From Rhodopirellula sp. (GTDB lineage: Bacteria; Planctomycetota; Planctomycetia; Pirellulales; Pirellulaceae), in NCBI GenBank assembly GCA_002689655.1, contig NZHC01000116.1, positions 1 to 58,955 on the forward strand: a stretch of DNA of 58,955 nucleotides, read 5' to 3'. Below, one piece after another: positions 38,181 through 46,889 of the stretch. How positions within the stretch are numbered: position 1 is the first letter of the stretch; every line of letters starts with the position of its first letter. Under the pieces are notes generated by a model, which was not told the origin of the DNA, searched no databases, and saw nothing but the letters and a program-made list of their open reading frames with translations. Made by a program: the position numbers and the translations under genes.

Positions 38181-39497
38181 TCAGTTTTCTTCCCCGACCT
38201 TGGCCAAGTCCAGAAAAACGGTGTGCGAGGGATTTCCAATCGGAACATAATGCCCAGTGAAGCTCAACCCACCAGTTTTCTGATCCACTGTAAAAACAGC
38301 GAGGTGGTCTGCACGTTGGTTACCGCAGTAAAGAAAATTTCCAGTGGGATCAAAGCTGAAACTTCGAGGGTAATTACCTCGAGTCCACTCATCCCCAACA
38401 TGGCTGAGTTCACCCGTCGCACCAACCGAAAAAATTCCGATACTGTCGTGCAAACGATTACCGGCATATACAAAACGCCCATCGTTTGACACCAGAATCT
38501 CAGAGCAAAAATTGCTACCGGCAAATCCCTTAGGCAAAGTTGAAATGGTTTGACGTGGACTTAATTCACCGGTCCCACTTTCGTAGTCGAACAGCACGAT
38601 TGTCGAGCCCTCTTCCTGAATCGAGTAAAACCATCGTCCATTGGGATGAAAATCAAAATGCCTGGGACCATCACCTGCAGGCAAGGCGATCTGCGGCCGC
38701 GTTGCCGGTGACAACGTTCCCGTTTCGACGTCAAACTTCCAGACATAAATACGATCAAGGCCAAGATCGACATGCATCACAAATTTTCCCGAGAGGTCAG
38801 ACTGAATCATATGAGCGTGCGTTCGGTCGTGACCACTGAAAGCTTTGCTGCCCGCTGGCGCATTGGCAGAGGTTGTGGGACCAATTTTTCCCTCATCAAC
38901 CTTCACGTCAGTTGCATTACCAAGCCGCCCATCTTTGAGGATTGGCAATACTGCCACAGACCCGCCGAAATAGTTTGCAACCAACAAATAACGACCCGAA
39001 GGGTGAATACTGACATAAGTCGGGCCAGCACCTCCTGAGGCAACCGTGTTGAGCAATTCAAGTTGCCCATCAACAGGATCGACAACGTGCGCACTGACAG
39101 TCCCTTCTTTGGTACCATTCAGGCGATCGGTTTCATTCGCGGAATAAAGCCGTGTCCCTGCCTCATTGATAACCAGACAACTTGGACTGCTGCCGCTGCG
39201 AGTGACGCCTGCGGGCGTCAACTCCCCAGTCGCTCGATTGACTCGGAAATGGTGAATCCCTAACCCATTCCCTGGCGGCAAATCCACCTGCGTTGGAAGC
39301 ATATCCTCCAGAGGAGAACTGAACGTTCCAACATATGCCATTAATGGAGCCTTCTCTTTGACCTGGGCATGCACAGGTGTGAACAACAGCAGCAAAGAAC
39401 AAGCTGCCATGACCGGAATCCCAGCCACTTTGAAAGCTTGGTGGTCGACACAATTCATCCAATTTCTCGCGAACAAAGTTAAACGGGAAAAAATCAT
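38181..39497 (-). CDS. Secreted beta-propeller lactonase (6-phosphogluconolactonase-like)
   Basis: This 438-residue protein belongs to the seven-bladed lactonase family (PF10282, the Pgl type). Repeated blade motifs recur, for example 'YVSIHPSGRYLLVANYFGGSV', 'HFDFHPNGRWFYSIQE', 'ILVSNDGRFVYAGNR' and 'SFSFDPTGNFLYCGNQ'. Unlike cytoplasmic E. coli Pgl it has an N-terminal signal peptide ending near 'FTPVHAQ'. It therefore probably acts on an extracytoplasmic sugar lactone, or is a binding propeller. 'GHDRTHAHMIQSD' contains the conserved His/Asp cluster of the family. The start could also be the ATG at 39458, which has GAG about 9 bases before it. No pentose-phosphate gene is nearby. Confidence 0.85.
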   Translation of the reverse strand: MIFSRLTLFARNWMNCVDHQAFKVAGIPVMAACSLLLLFTPVHAQVKEKAPLMAYVGTFSSPLEDMLPTQVDLPPGNGLGIHHFRVNRATGELTPAGVTRSGSSPSCLVINEAGTRLYSANETDRLNGTKEGTVSAHVVDPVDGQLELLNTVASGGAGPTYVSIHPSGRYLLVANYFGGSVAVLPILKDGRLGNATDVKVDEGKIGPTTSANAPAGSKAFSGHDRTHAHMIQSDLSGKFVMHVDLGLDRIYVWKFDVETGTLSPATRPQIALPAGDGPRHFDFHPNGRWFYSIQEEGSTIVLFDYESGTGELSPRQTISTLPKGFAGSNFCSEILVSNDGRFVYAGNRLHDSIGIFSVGATGELSHVGDEWTRGNYPRSFSFDPTGNFLYCGNQRADHLAVFTVDQKTGGLSFTGHYVPIGNPSHTVFLDLAKVGEEN

Positions 39498-39966
39498 GGG
39501 TTGATTCTCGCAGGTAACAAGCGAACAGTTGAGATCTTTCCATCAAGAATAAACGAAATGGCCGAGACATGGTGCCATACGCCAAATTCGATTTGTGATT
39601 ACACGGTATTGCCATCGCTTTGCTGCCCCTACACCCTGACCTGCAAAACAAATACCGGGAACGCGAATCCCGCAAACACATCATGACATGCCACTGCGTG
39701 GAATCGTTGTGAATGGACGAACACTGACATCGCATAAAACCCTATGTTAAAGAACCAACGCCAGCCAGATCACACCTTTCCAAACAAAATGACTGAACGC
39801 GACTTCTGGAACGCGACTTACGCCAAGATACATCGCAACTCGGCTACGAAATGCAGTATCATGACCTTGGGATTTTGACGCCCCTGTTACAACCCAACTA
39901 CCGTTTGAGCAATTGACACGAGTTCATTTCTGCCTTCACGCTCTTCCACGCCGGACACCAACACCG
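39498..39966. other. Intergenic region, divergent genes
   Basis: About 470 bases separate the lactonase from the SASA esterase at 39967. I see no supported gene, repeat or hairpin. The plus frame of the esterase stays open back to a TTG at 39913, but this gives no usable signal peptide. Confidence 0.5.
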
Positions 39967-40902
39967 ATGCCTCGATCTTTTATTCTCCTGGCGTATGCCG
40001 CTGTACTAACCTGGCCCACGGCGTCTGCTTCTGAGACTGTCAAAGTCTTTATCCTCGCGGGCCAATCGAACATGCAAGGACATGGAAAAGTAAACTCAGA
40101 ACCAGATGCCAATGGCGGCAAAGGATCCTTGGAGTGGCTTGTCAGCAATTCGACGACCGGGAAAAAATACGCTTCATTGGTCGATGCGACAGGTGACTGG
40201 AAAGAGCGTTCGGATGTGCAAATTGTCTACATGGACCGGAAAGGGAATCTAATGCCCGGTTACGGGCATCGCGAAGGCTATATAGGCCCCGAACTCGGCT
40301 TTGGAAATGTGATAGGCGATGCATTCGACTCACCGGTCCTGCTCATCAAAGTTGCGTGGGGAGGCAAGAGTTTGGGTAAGGATTTCCGACCTCCATCTGC
40401 CGGTGGTGAGGTCGGCAAATACTACGAGGAACTTTTACGTTTGACTCGAGCAACTCTCCATGATGCAAAAACACTATTCCCAAACTATGCAGACAGCAAC
40501 TTTGAACTTATGGGATTTGGCTGGCATCAGGGCTGGAATGATCGCGTCAACCAAGCCATGAATGATGAATACGAACAAAACATGGCTCATTTCATCAATG
40601 ACGTTCGAAAAGATCTCAATGCAGCCAAGCTTCCTTTTGTCATTGCAGAAACGGGAATGAGCGGCTGGGAAGAAAAACACCCGCGGGCAGTCTCGCTCAT
40701 GAAAGCGCAAGCAGCCGTAGCCAAAAGGGACGAATTCCGAGGGGATGTAAAGTTTGTTGGTACCAAGGACTTCTATCGTCCCAAAGAAGCATCGCCTTCA
40801 GGACAAGCCTATCACTGGAACAGCAATGCAGAAACTTACTACCTGATCGGAGAAGGGATGGCGCAAGCCATGCTCCAGTTGCTGAATCTCAAGCAGCAAT
40901 GA
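39967..40902 (+). CDS. Secreted SASA-type carbohydrate acetylesterase
   Basis: This esterase has about 311 residues from the ATG at 39967. The signal peptide 'MPRSFILLAYAAVLTWPTAS' is followed at once by 'VKVFILAGQSNMQGHGKV', with nucleophile Ser34. Other family blocks are 'YIGPELGFGNVIGDAF', 'VAWGGKSLGKDFRPPSAGG', and 'FGWHQGWNDRVN', the Gly-x-x-Gln-Gly-x-Asn/Asp-type block. Near the C-terminus 'AYHWNSNAETYYLIGEGMA' supplies the His. It is a paralog of the esterase at 22890-24050, shorter by about 75 residues. The likely role is deacetylation of an extracellular polysaccharide. It stands alone. Confidence 0.85.
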   Translation: MPRSFILLAYAAVLTWPTASASETVKVFILAGQSNMQGHGKVNSEPDANGGKGSLEWLVSNSTTGKKYASLVDATGDWKERSDVQIVYMDRKGNLMPGYGHREGYIGPELGFGNVIGDAFDSPVLLIKVAWGGKSLGKDFRPPSAGGEVGKYYEELLRLTRATLHDAKTLFPNYADSNFELMGFGWHQGWNDRVNQAMNDEYEQNMAHFINDVRKDLNAAKLPFVIAETGMSGWEEKHPRAVSLMKAQAAVAKRDEFRGDVKFVGTKDFYRPKEASPSGQAYHWNSNAETYYLIGEGMAQAMLQLLNLKQQ

Positions 40903-41107
40903 GTTGTGGAGGAACCCAAAGGTACAGAAGGTCAGGAGTTACCAACAACGCTTGCAATTGCACGACTCTTGAAAGCCAAGCGAACGCACCAACAACGAAA
41001 TCAATCCACCGTAACGAGATGACTTAGCAACCCGGTACTCACTGATAAAAGAACCAAGGTCACAGCAATCGGTTCGCATACGAACGCCTATCGACGGAAA
41101 ATCCCCC

Positions 41108-41950
41108 TTGAATAAGCCTGAAGACAAGTCTTTAGAAATCGCGGCAACAGAGAGCTCTGCGGAAACAACCGTGCCTACGGAAACAGACGGCCCTGCTGGA
41201 ACAGACGGGCCTGCGGTGAAGGGCTCCGCAGTCCCGTTAGCACCTGAAATGGCGACCAACCAACGTTCTGTTTCCGCCACCACTCCGGCTCACCTTGCCG
41301 AATTTTTGCAACAGCAGATGCAGCACCGCTTGGAATCAGCCGAGGCATTCCAACAAGACACCGCCAGCGAGCCGAGCATACGGGAACTGCTAGAGGAACA
41401 GTTAAAACTGCAACGGCAAGTCCGCGGAATCAAGAATCACGTCGTGCGTGTGCAGCAGGGCTTGCTTATCTGTCAATTCCTCAGCGTACTGATCGCCGGG
41501 GTTTTGGTTGCAATAGGAGCTTTTATTTACTTACGACCGAGCCATGCCGACCGATTTTCAGGCATAGGTGAATCACCGGAGGCATGGACTCAAGAGGATG
41601 AAAAACTCAATAGCGAATGGCCAACAGAGGTTGGGCTACGAGCTGGTCCCCAAGTTACTCCAGATCAAATCTCTATGCTTTCCAATTTTTTGCGGAGAGC
41701 AAGAGAATTCAAGGCTGACATCACAGATCAACCTTCGGTGCGGCGTGAGAAGCGGGCTGGCTACATTAGCCTGCTTGTGGATCTCTCAAAAAAAGCCGAG
41801 GAGTTCGCTAATCAGCATCAGACAAGTGAACTCTGCGAAATGTTGATTAAGGTTGCCAAGTACGCGAAAACGAACCAGACCTACGAAAATGACACGCAAG
41901 AACAGAAGGACCTGTACCGAGAGATTAATAATTTTTGCAGGATCAACTAA
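41108..41950 (+). CDS. Hypothetical single-pass membrane protein with coiled coil
   Basis: I do not recognise this 280-residue protein. It has an acidic, Thr/Pro/Gly-rich N-terminal region with a short repeat (TDGPAGTDGPA), and then a helical segment rich in Gln and Glu (about 60-105, 'EFLQQQMQHRLESAEAF'). One membrane helix follows ('LLICQFLSVLIAGVLVAIGAFIYL', about 119-142), then a charged, mostly helical C-terminal domain. The start is TTG at 41108 with GGAAAA about 8 bases upstream; the first in-frame ATG is at codon 48. The topology suggests a cytoplasmic coiled coil and an external helical domain. It could be a scaffold or sensor. Neighbours give no clue. Confidence 0.65.
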   Translation: MNKPEDKSLEIAATESSAETTVPTETDGPAGTDGPAVKGSAVPLAPEMATNQRSVSATTPAHLAEFLQQQMQHRLESAEAFQQDTASEPSIRELLEEQLKLQRQVRGIKNHVVRVQQGLLICQFLSVLIAGVLVAIGAFIYLRPSHADRFSGIGESPEAWTQEDEKLNSEWPTEVGLRAGPQVTPDQISMLSNFLRRAREFKADITDQPSVRREKRAGYISLLVDLSKKAEEFANQHQTSELCEMLIKVAKYAKTNQTYENDTQEQKDLYREINNFCRIN

Positions 41951-42295
41951 GGTGCTCAAGGAGTACCGCGAGGAACGCCGGTGAGCTCGCCGTAACGCCA
42001 AATGTGCCCCAATTTTGCATACCGCTGCACTTAGAATCGAAAAAAGCCCGCAAATACAAGCAAAGCCACCAAAACGTGAGTCGAGAGCCCAAGCATGGCA
42101 GATTTTGCTAATTACGTACTTTGGGAACAGATGCGCGGGCTGCAATCAGCTCAATTTGACGGTTTTTTGATTACCATGAGCATTTCAACGCGTTCGGGGC
42201 ACACACCGCGGGGTCGGATCGGTATGATTGTGAAACTCTATCTCTACCTGTTGAGATATTTGCTAACTACCAGAAGAAGTATTGGATAAAGAAAG
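41951..42295. other. Leader region upstream of the cold-shock gene
   Basis: These 345 bases hold no supported gene. Long 5' leaders with temperature-responsive folding are known for cold-shock genes, and part of this could play that role, but I found no clear cold-shock box or strong hairpin. AAAGAAAG just before the ATG at 42296 is a weak ribosome-binding site. Confidence 0.35.
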
Positions 42296-42502
42296 ATGGA
42301 AAAGGGAACGATCAAGCGTCTCACCGATAAGGGTTTTGGATTTATTGCCACAGAGGACAACGGGAAAGACATGTTCTTCCACAGCTCCGCCTGCCAAGGA
42401 GTCGCTTACAATGATCTCCACGAAGGGCAAAACGTGACTTACACAGTCGGCCAAGGCCCTAAAGGTCCACGTGCTGAGAATGTCCAACTTGCTGACGACT
42501 GA
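42296..42502 (+). CDS. Cold-shock domain protein, CspA family
   Basis: This 68-residue protein is a single cold-shock domain, full length. RNP1 is present as 'KGFGFIATEDNG'. RNP2 reads 'DMFFHSSAC', where CspA has VFVHFS. The domain ends 'GPKGPRAENVQLADD', matching the GPQA-x-NV ending of the family. It is a cytoplasmic single-stranded nucleic acid binder that acts as an RNA chaperone or a transcription antiterminator. The first residues 'MEKGTIKRLTDKGFGFI' are typical. A hairpin that looks like a terminator begins one base after its stop, so it is monocistronic. Confidence 0.92.
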   Translation: MEKGTIKRLTDKGFGFIATEDNGKDMFFHSSACQGVAYNDLHEGQNVTYTVGQGPKGPRAENVQLADD

Positions 42503-42503
42503 T

Positions 42504-42529
42504 CTCGCCCGCGCGAGCATCTTCGTTTT
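42504..42529 (+). terminator. Probable terminator of the cold-shock gene
   Basis: CTCGC at 42504-42508 pairs with GCGAG at 42513-42517 around the loop CCGC. A T-rich stretch (CATCTTCGTTTTG) follows. The stem is short but wholly GC-rich apart from one pair, and it starts right after the stop. A second hairpin, CCTAG-AAG-CTAGG, lies at about 42638-42650 and is followed by CGTGTTTT. Confidence 0.5.
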
Positions 42530-42664
42530 GTACCGTCCAGATATCGCTTGAAGGACCAAGCGACTCTGAACGAGATTATGAGTGTTGACGCGATCACATT
42601 GCACTGAGCGATAACGTCGCCTTGTGTCTTTGGATCACCTAGAAGCTAGGCGTGTTTTCAATAG

Positions 42665-43237
42665 ACACGTGGTCAAATCAAGCGCTTCAAGGACAACGCA
42701 TGTCTGCAGCACCTCATGGAGAGTGACGGTGCAGACAAATTACGTGAGTCGCAACACATCACACACCGCGTTAACAAACCCGAGTCGTTATTGGATCGGG
42801 AAGATGGCGTGGTTCTTAATGCTGCGCTGCGAGCACAGTAAGCCTCTTCTGACTGGTTTGGATTGACCTTTGGGGAAGCACCACGGTTTCGGCATCGCGG
42901 TTTCGGGTGGTATGGCAATGAGTGCTTGGACACCTTGATTGATCGAACTGTGGCAATCGCACAGCCCACGCCTCACACACCGCAGATTGGAAAAGCCCAG
43001 CCTGACGACCGGTCCAAATTTTCTGGATGGCTGCCTCGGCAGTCAGACCGCGGCCCTACTTCCATCACGCAATGCGTTGGACTGACAAGTCATGCTGCAA
43101 GATCGGGATTCTGGCAGAAGGAAACAACGGTCGGCTCCGAAAGCAAAAAATCTGCAAGCGAAAACCTTCCCCGTTTGCCACAACCTCGTACTAAGTTGCT
43201 GCGCACCAACACAAGAAGCTCAAACAGCCCCAAATGA
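42665..43237 (+). pseudogene. Possible decayed gene, one frame split by TAA
   Basis: Bases 42665-42838 form an open frame of 58 codons with coding-like content (for example 'HLMESDGADKLRESQH' and 'LLDREDGVVLNAAL'). It ends at a TAA (42839-42841). The same frame continues open for another 131 codons to a TGA at 43235-43237. Two successive open stretches in the same frame in a gap of about 800 bases suggest a gene with a nonsense mutation. No clear start codon or family is visible, and the second stretch reads less like protein towards its end. Chance remains possible. Confidence 0.28.
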
Positions 43238-43309
43238 AGATCACAACAAAAGTGTTTTCATTGATAACCGCGATGCTGCTTTGCATCGCAAGAGAACAAA
43301 CGCAGTGTC

Positions 43310-43765
43310 TCAATCTTCCGAAAAGTTGGTTTTGATCTCGGTCTGTTGCTGCTCGAGCTTTGTGAGCGTCACGCTCAACCTGAGTTTTTCTTTCGTGAAA
43401 ACCAGCATGCTCATCGGCGTGTCAGCGACTAATTGAGATCGATCGTACTTGCTGCTGTCGTACGTGTACCCCAACTTTTCCATAGCTTCAACGTAGAAAG
43501 GCATGATCAAATCAATTGAATCATTGGAGACTGCTGTTACGGTCACACCATCTTTCAACGACTCAACCTGACTCCCTGAACCAGTCACAATGGCACCTGC
43601 ATATTCAGGCAGATCGTTGTCGACGTACAACTTGGGGTACTCCATCGGCTTTCCGTTTGGAATATCACTCACAATTGGAGTGCTGGTATCAATATCCTCA
43701 AACGCACCCTCTCGACCACAACCAACACAAAGAATCAAAAACACAAAGGAGAGACGAATATGCAT
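43310..43765 (-). CDS. Small lipoprotein, unknown function
   Basis: This 151-residue protein has a classic lipoprotein signal: 'MHIRLSFVFLILCVGCG', with lipobox L-C-V-G-C and the lipidated Cys at residue 16. The mature part is acidic at first, then has a compact alpha/beta pattern ('GVTVTAVSNDSIDLIMPFYVEAMEKLGYTYDS'). The end is 'MLVFTKEKLRLSVTLTKL', which recalls small domains where a peptide or helper subunit folds over a sheet. I do not recognise the family. GAGAAG about 7 bases before the ATG is a reasonable ribosome-binding site. It is probably anchored in the membrane facing the periplasm, and stands alone. Confidence 0.7.
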   Translation of the reverse strand: MHIRLSFVFLILCVGCGREGAFEDIDTSTPIVSDIPNGKPMEYPKLYVDNDLPEYAGAIVTGSGSQVESLKDGVTVTAVSNDSIDLIMPFYVEAMEKLGYTYDSSKYDRSQLVADTPMSMLVFTKEKLRLSVTLTKLEQQQTEIKTNFSED

Positions 43766-44035
43766 GGTTTCTTCTCATGAACAAGTGGTACCCGGAGAAC
43801 CTCAGCCAGTGCTCAGCACCATGCCGATCTCCGGTAAGCAATGAATTCAATAGCCCTCAAGTTACCCTGATGCATCCCAAGCAGTAAGATCACAGACCAG
43901 GTTGAAAACCAGATGGGCGATCTTTTTACAGTTCATCAGGCTAAAACCAACGATAGCCTGCAGAATGCAGTTGAAATGCAATCATGAGCATCATCACAGA
44001 AGCAGGAACACCCCAGCAATCAACGGACTTTTCAG

Positions 44036-45199
44036 GTGACAAACACGGCCCGGCGTTGCTTTCGATGCTTTCGCCCAACGCAATTGTGCTACTGCTCAAC
44101 AATTCCAGTTGTTGCCAATCAAACTCCCATTTTGATGCTGCAGCATCGTCGAGAGAGATTCCATCCCTTCAACACCGCACGCATCGTTAACCAGGCATTA
44201 CAACAAAGCCGCCTGCTGGTGGGACACAACCAAGACCTTTGCACAAGGTTTGAACAACTACTACTGGAATCAGGTACAGGCCTGCTGTTCCCCGGCGATG
44301 ATGCGAAAGTACTGACGGACATTCCGGAGTCGGAATTCCCAAAACAACTGATTGTTCCTGATGGAACGTGGCACCATGTCAAAACCCTGATGCGTGACAT
44401 CCCACGCTTGCAGACACTTCCTCGATTCTGCCTGGCACCGGCTACTCCAAGCCGTTACCGAATCCGCCGCGAACCGCACGCACACGGACTGTCGACACTC
44501 GAAGCCGTTGTATCAGCGCTACGTTCCATCGAACCTGACACATTGAACCTGGAGCAGTTACTTGCATCATTCGACCGCATGATCGACAGCCAGATCAAAC
44601 AGGGAACTACCAACTGGAGAAAAAACCAGCGGAGACGCAGAGGCATCCCAAACGTCCCGCGTGCTCTGACTGGAGGTTTGGAAAATATTGTTGTTGGCTA
44701 TGGCGAACAGGAACCTGGAAACCTATCCAATTCAAAACTTGAACCCACCATGCAACAGCCCACCGACGAAGTACAGTTGATGTACTGGACCGCCATCCGC
44801 CCCGCTTCCGGTGAACGATTCCACTGCGCGATCGATTCACCAGCGTTTCAAAATGAAGCATTCATGAAACGGCTACGATTGTCACCCGAAGACATTGGTG
44901 ACCGAAGGTCGCGGGATGACTTTTCTGAAAGATGGAATGAATTCCTACGACCAACGGATCGAGTAGTCGTCCTGCATCCTAGCACTGCAACATTGCTCCA
45001 CCAAATCCAGCCCGAAGCAAAACCACCCCTTATTCTCAAAGCCATCAACGCACCAAAGGTTCCAGAAACTGACAAAGCAAGTTCAAAGTGCTTCCCCATC
45101 CACAAGAAACAAACGTCAAACTCTCGCGCTGAGGAACGGCTAAATATTGCGATTGAGCGAGTTGCATCTCTAAATTTGGCATTTCGAAAAACGCAGTGA
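44036..45199 (+). CDS. DTW-domain tRNA-uridine aminocarboxypropyltransferase, extended
   Basis: The N-terminal 200 residues form a DTW domain, the TapT family, which uses SAM to put an aminocarboxypropyl group on tRNA uridine (acp3U). Features are the zinc-binding start 'RRCFRCFRPTQLCYC', 'ILMLQHRRERFHPFNT', 'VPDGTWHHVKTL' with the Asp-x-Thr-Trp signature (Asp109 to Trp112), and the 'HGLSTLEAV' loop. The remaining C-terminal part, about 150 residues, is outside the usual domain. It has a compact alpha/beta pattern ('DRVVVLHPSTATLLHQI') I cannot assign. The start is GTG at 44036; upstream frames give no better choice. The protein is 387 residues against about 200-240 for bacterial TapT. Confidence 0.75.
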   Translation: MTNTARRCFRCFRPTQLCYCSTIPVVANQTPILMLQHRRERFHPFNTARIVNQALQQSRLLVGHNQDLCTRFEQLLLESGTGLLFPGDDAKVLTDIPESEFPKQLIVPDGTWHHVKTLMRDIPRLQTLPRFCLAPATPSRYRIRREPHAHGLSTLEAVVSALRSIEPDTLNLEQLLASFDRMIDSQIKQGTTNWRKNQRRRRGIPNVPRALTGGLENIVVGYGEQEPGNLSNSKLEPTMQQPTDEVQLMYWTAIRPASGERFHCAIDSPAFQNEAFMKRLRLSPEDIGDRRSRDDFSERWNEFLRPTDRVVVLHPSTATLLHQIQPEAKPPLILKAINAPKVPETDKASSKCFPIHKKQTSNSRAEERLNIAIERVASLNLAFRKTQ

Positions 45200-45453
45200 G
45201 GCGTAAACGACGACAATCCAAGGCACTCATCTTTGCCGATTGCAAGCGCGTGCGATTCACACAGATTTCGGAGCCCCGAAAACGCAAAGGACCGTGTTCA
45301 CTGGCTTCTCGACGAATTACACTGAAAGGCGAGCGAACAGGTAGAGGAACACAGAAGGTTACTGCGGGTCCTCACATTCAGCTGCTAGCATCTCCGCCCC
45401 ACGAAGCCATCCAACAGACTTGCTGTTTTCAAGTGAGAAGAATCGATACACAC

Positions 45454-46587
45454 ATGCGCCGAACCATTCTTAGTTTCCATACTGTGACTTTCCTGTTCAT
45501 CGGTGGATTTCTCATCAGTGCTGATGCCAATGCGACACAGGTCAGTCCACAAGAACGTGCGTTCCGGGCATGGGACAAAAATCGAGACGGTGTTCTTGAA
45601 CGTGGAGAAGTACCTCCCGGGCCAAGGCAGATTTTTGACCGGGTAGACAGTAACCGGGATGGCACGATAACTCTTGCTGAACATATTGCTGCGACCTCGG
45701 AAGCAGCGGCCGCCCCCAACACGAACAACTCTGCCGAATCCAAACGACATACGATTCGGCAAAAATGGAACCAGGAACGAGCAGGTTTCGAACGCGAATT
45801 CTTCGTCCAAACACCATCGCTTTCACCCACAAACGCCTCAACCAGACGAGCAAATAGCAAATGGCCAGTCACCTTTGTTTTCCATGGCAACGGAGGCACT
45901 GCCCGGCCTACCATAGGACGGTGGCCTCAATTGCTCGCAGGTCATCTGATTGTTGCACCGCAGGGCTACCAACGAAGTTGGAACATTTCTGATGAGAAAT
46001 CAAAAGCACCTGACGTTGAGTTTTTTTACTTGATGGTCAAGAGCATCGCAAAACAATACCCCAAGGCCGACCTGTCCAAGATTTCGTTAATCGGATTCTC
46101 GAATGGGGCGGGATTTATCTTTCGATTACTGATTGAATTAGACGGGACGATCCAAATCACGAATGCAGTGCCACTGGTGTCATCAATGGTCGAGCAGCAA
46201 TACCATGACCAATGCTTCTGGAAAAGATCTGATGATTCGAATACGAACTATGATCTTAAAACCGCACCAGTGGTCCGGTGCAACCTACTCACCATCCATG
46301 GTACCGCAGATCGCGTTGTACCCTACGCCGGCGGAATGCGGGGAGCACATGCGAAGCATTTGGCCGCTCAGTTGACAGCGTACGCATGGGCAAAACAACG
46401 GGGATATGCGGGCAAGCAAGTCGCTGACAATTCGGGAAAGCCGATCAACAACAACATCATCCGCTACAATTATCAGGGAGCGCAGGTCACCCACTTGAAG
46501 ATTCTAGACGGAGGTCACGGGCTGAGCGCTGCCAACCGACAAGTCAACGAATTGGTAAGAGACTTTATCCAAGGCAACGTCCGGTAG
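45454..46587 (+). CDS. Secreted EF-hand esterase, PHB-depolymerase/LpqC-like
   Basis: This 377-residue exported protein has three parts. A signal peptide ends near 'ISADANA'. A pair of EF-hand calcium loops follows (DKNRDGVLERGE and DSNRDGTITLAE, about residues 35-75). Then comes an alpha/beta-hydrolase related to PHB depolymerases, LpqC and feruloyl esterases (CE1). The hydrolase shows the oxyanion strand 'VTFVFHGNGG', nucleophile 'IGFSNGAG' (Ser216), the Asp in 'TIHGTADRVVPYAGG', and the His in 'LDGGHGLSA'. The substrate could be a polyester or a phenolic ester on plant polysaccharide. The ATG at 45454 was chosen because it makes the signal peptide. The frame is open upstream to 45196, but that part is arginine-rich and not protein-like. 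Confidence 0.82.
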   Translation: MRRTILSFHTVTFLFIGGFLISADANATQVSPQERAFRAWDKNRDGVLERGEVPPGPRQIFDRVDSNRDGTITLAEHIAATSEAAAAPNTNNSAESKRHTIRQKWNQERAGFEREFFVQTPSLSPTNASTRRANSKWPVTFVFHGNGGTARPTIGRWPQLLAGHLIVAPQGYQRSWNISDEKSKAPDVEFFYLMVKSIAKQYPKADLSKISLIGFSNGAGFIFRLLIELDGTIQITNAVPLVSSMVEQQYHDQCFWKRSDDSNTNYDLKTAPVVRCNLLTIHGTADRVVPYAGGMRGAHAKHLAAQLTAYAWAKQRGYAGKQVADNSGKPINNNIIRYNYQGAQVTHLKILDGGHGLSAANRQVNELVRDFIQGNVR

Positions 46588-46620
46588 TTCAAGCGTAAGC
46601 GTTTCGCTAGTCGCTACCGG
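46581..46620 (+). other. Inverted repeat at the esterase stop codon
   Basis: CCGGTAG (46581-46587, which includes the TAG stop) is complementary to CTACCGG (46614-46620), with an inner partial repeat AAGCG / CGCT. There is no T tract. It may form a transcript-end hairpin. Confidence 0.3.
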
Positions 46621-46889
46621 TAGCAGTCCCAACAGAACAGTCAGGCTCGGAATCTCATTCTTGGTCACGTGTCTCCGGTAAAACCCATTGCTGCGAAAGC
46701 TTCCGCCTGGTCGCCCACCTGCCATACCACACGAAGCCAAGTGTTGATCGATTTCCCACATTTATTCGTGCAAATAGAATTACTTTCAAAACAGAAGAAC
46801 AAAATTTCATTCCCGATGCGTGCCGATTTTCTTACACAACGGCCGCACATCACTGAATCGAAAGATCGGAATTTAATCCGAAGCAAAAT
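46588..46889. other. Intergenic region upstream of the large PVC haem protein
   Basis: About 300 bases. Apart from the inverted repeat at its left end I see no supported gene or regulatory site. The overlapping open frames on both strands have no family features. Confidence 0.4.

Noticed and set aside
40906-41019. 37-codon GTG frame after the SASA esterase
   Set aside because: Too short, no ribosome-binding site, and a competing frame exists on the other strand.
45196-45453. N-terminal extension of the EF-hand esterase frame
   Set aside because: Arg/Lys-rich, overlaps the DTW gene stop, and would hide the clear signal peptide that begins at 45454.
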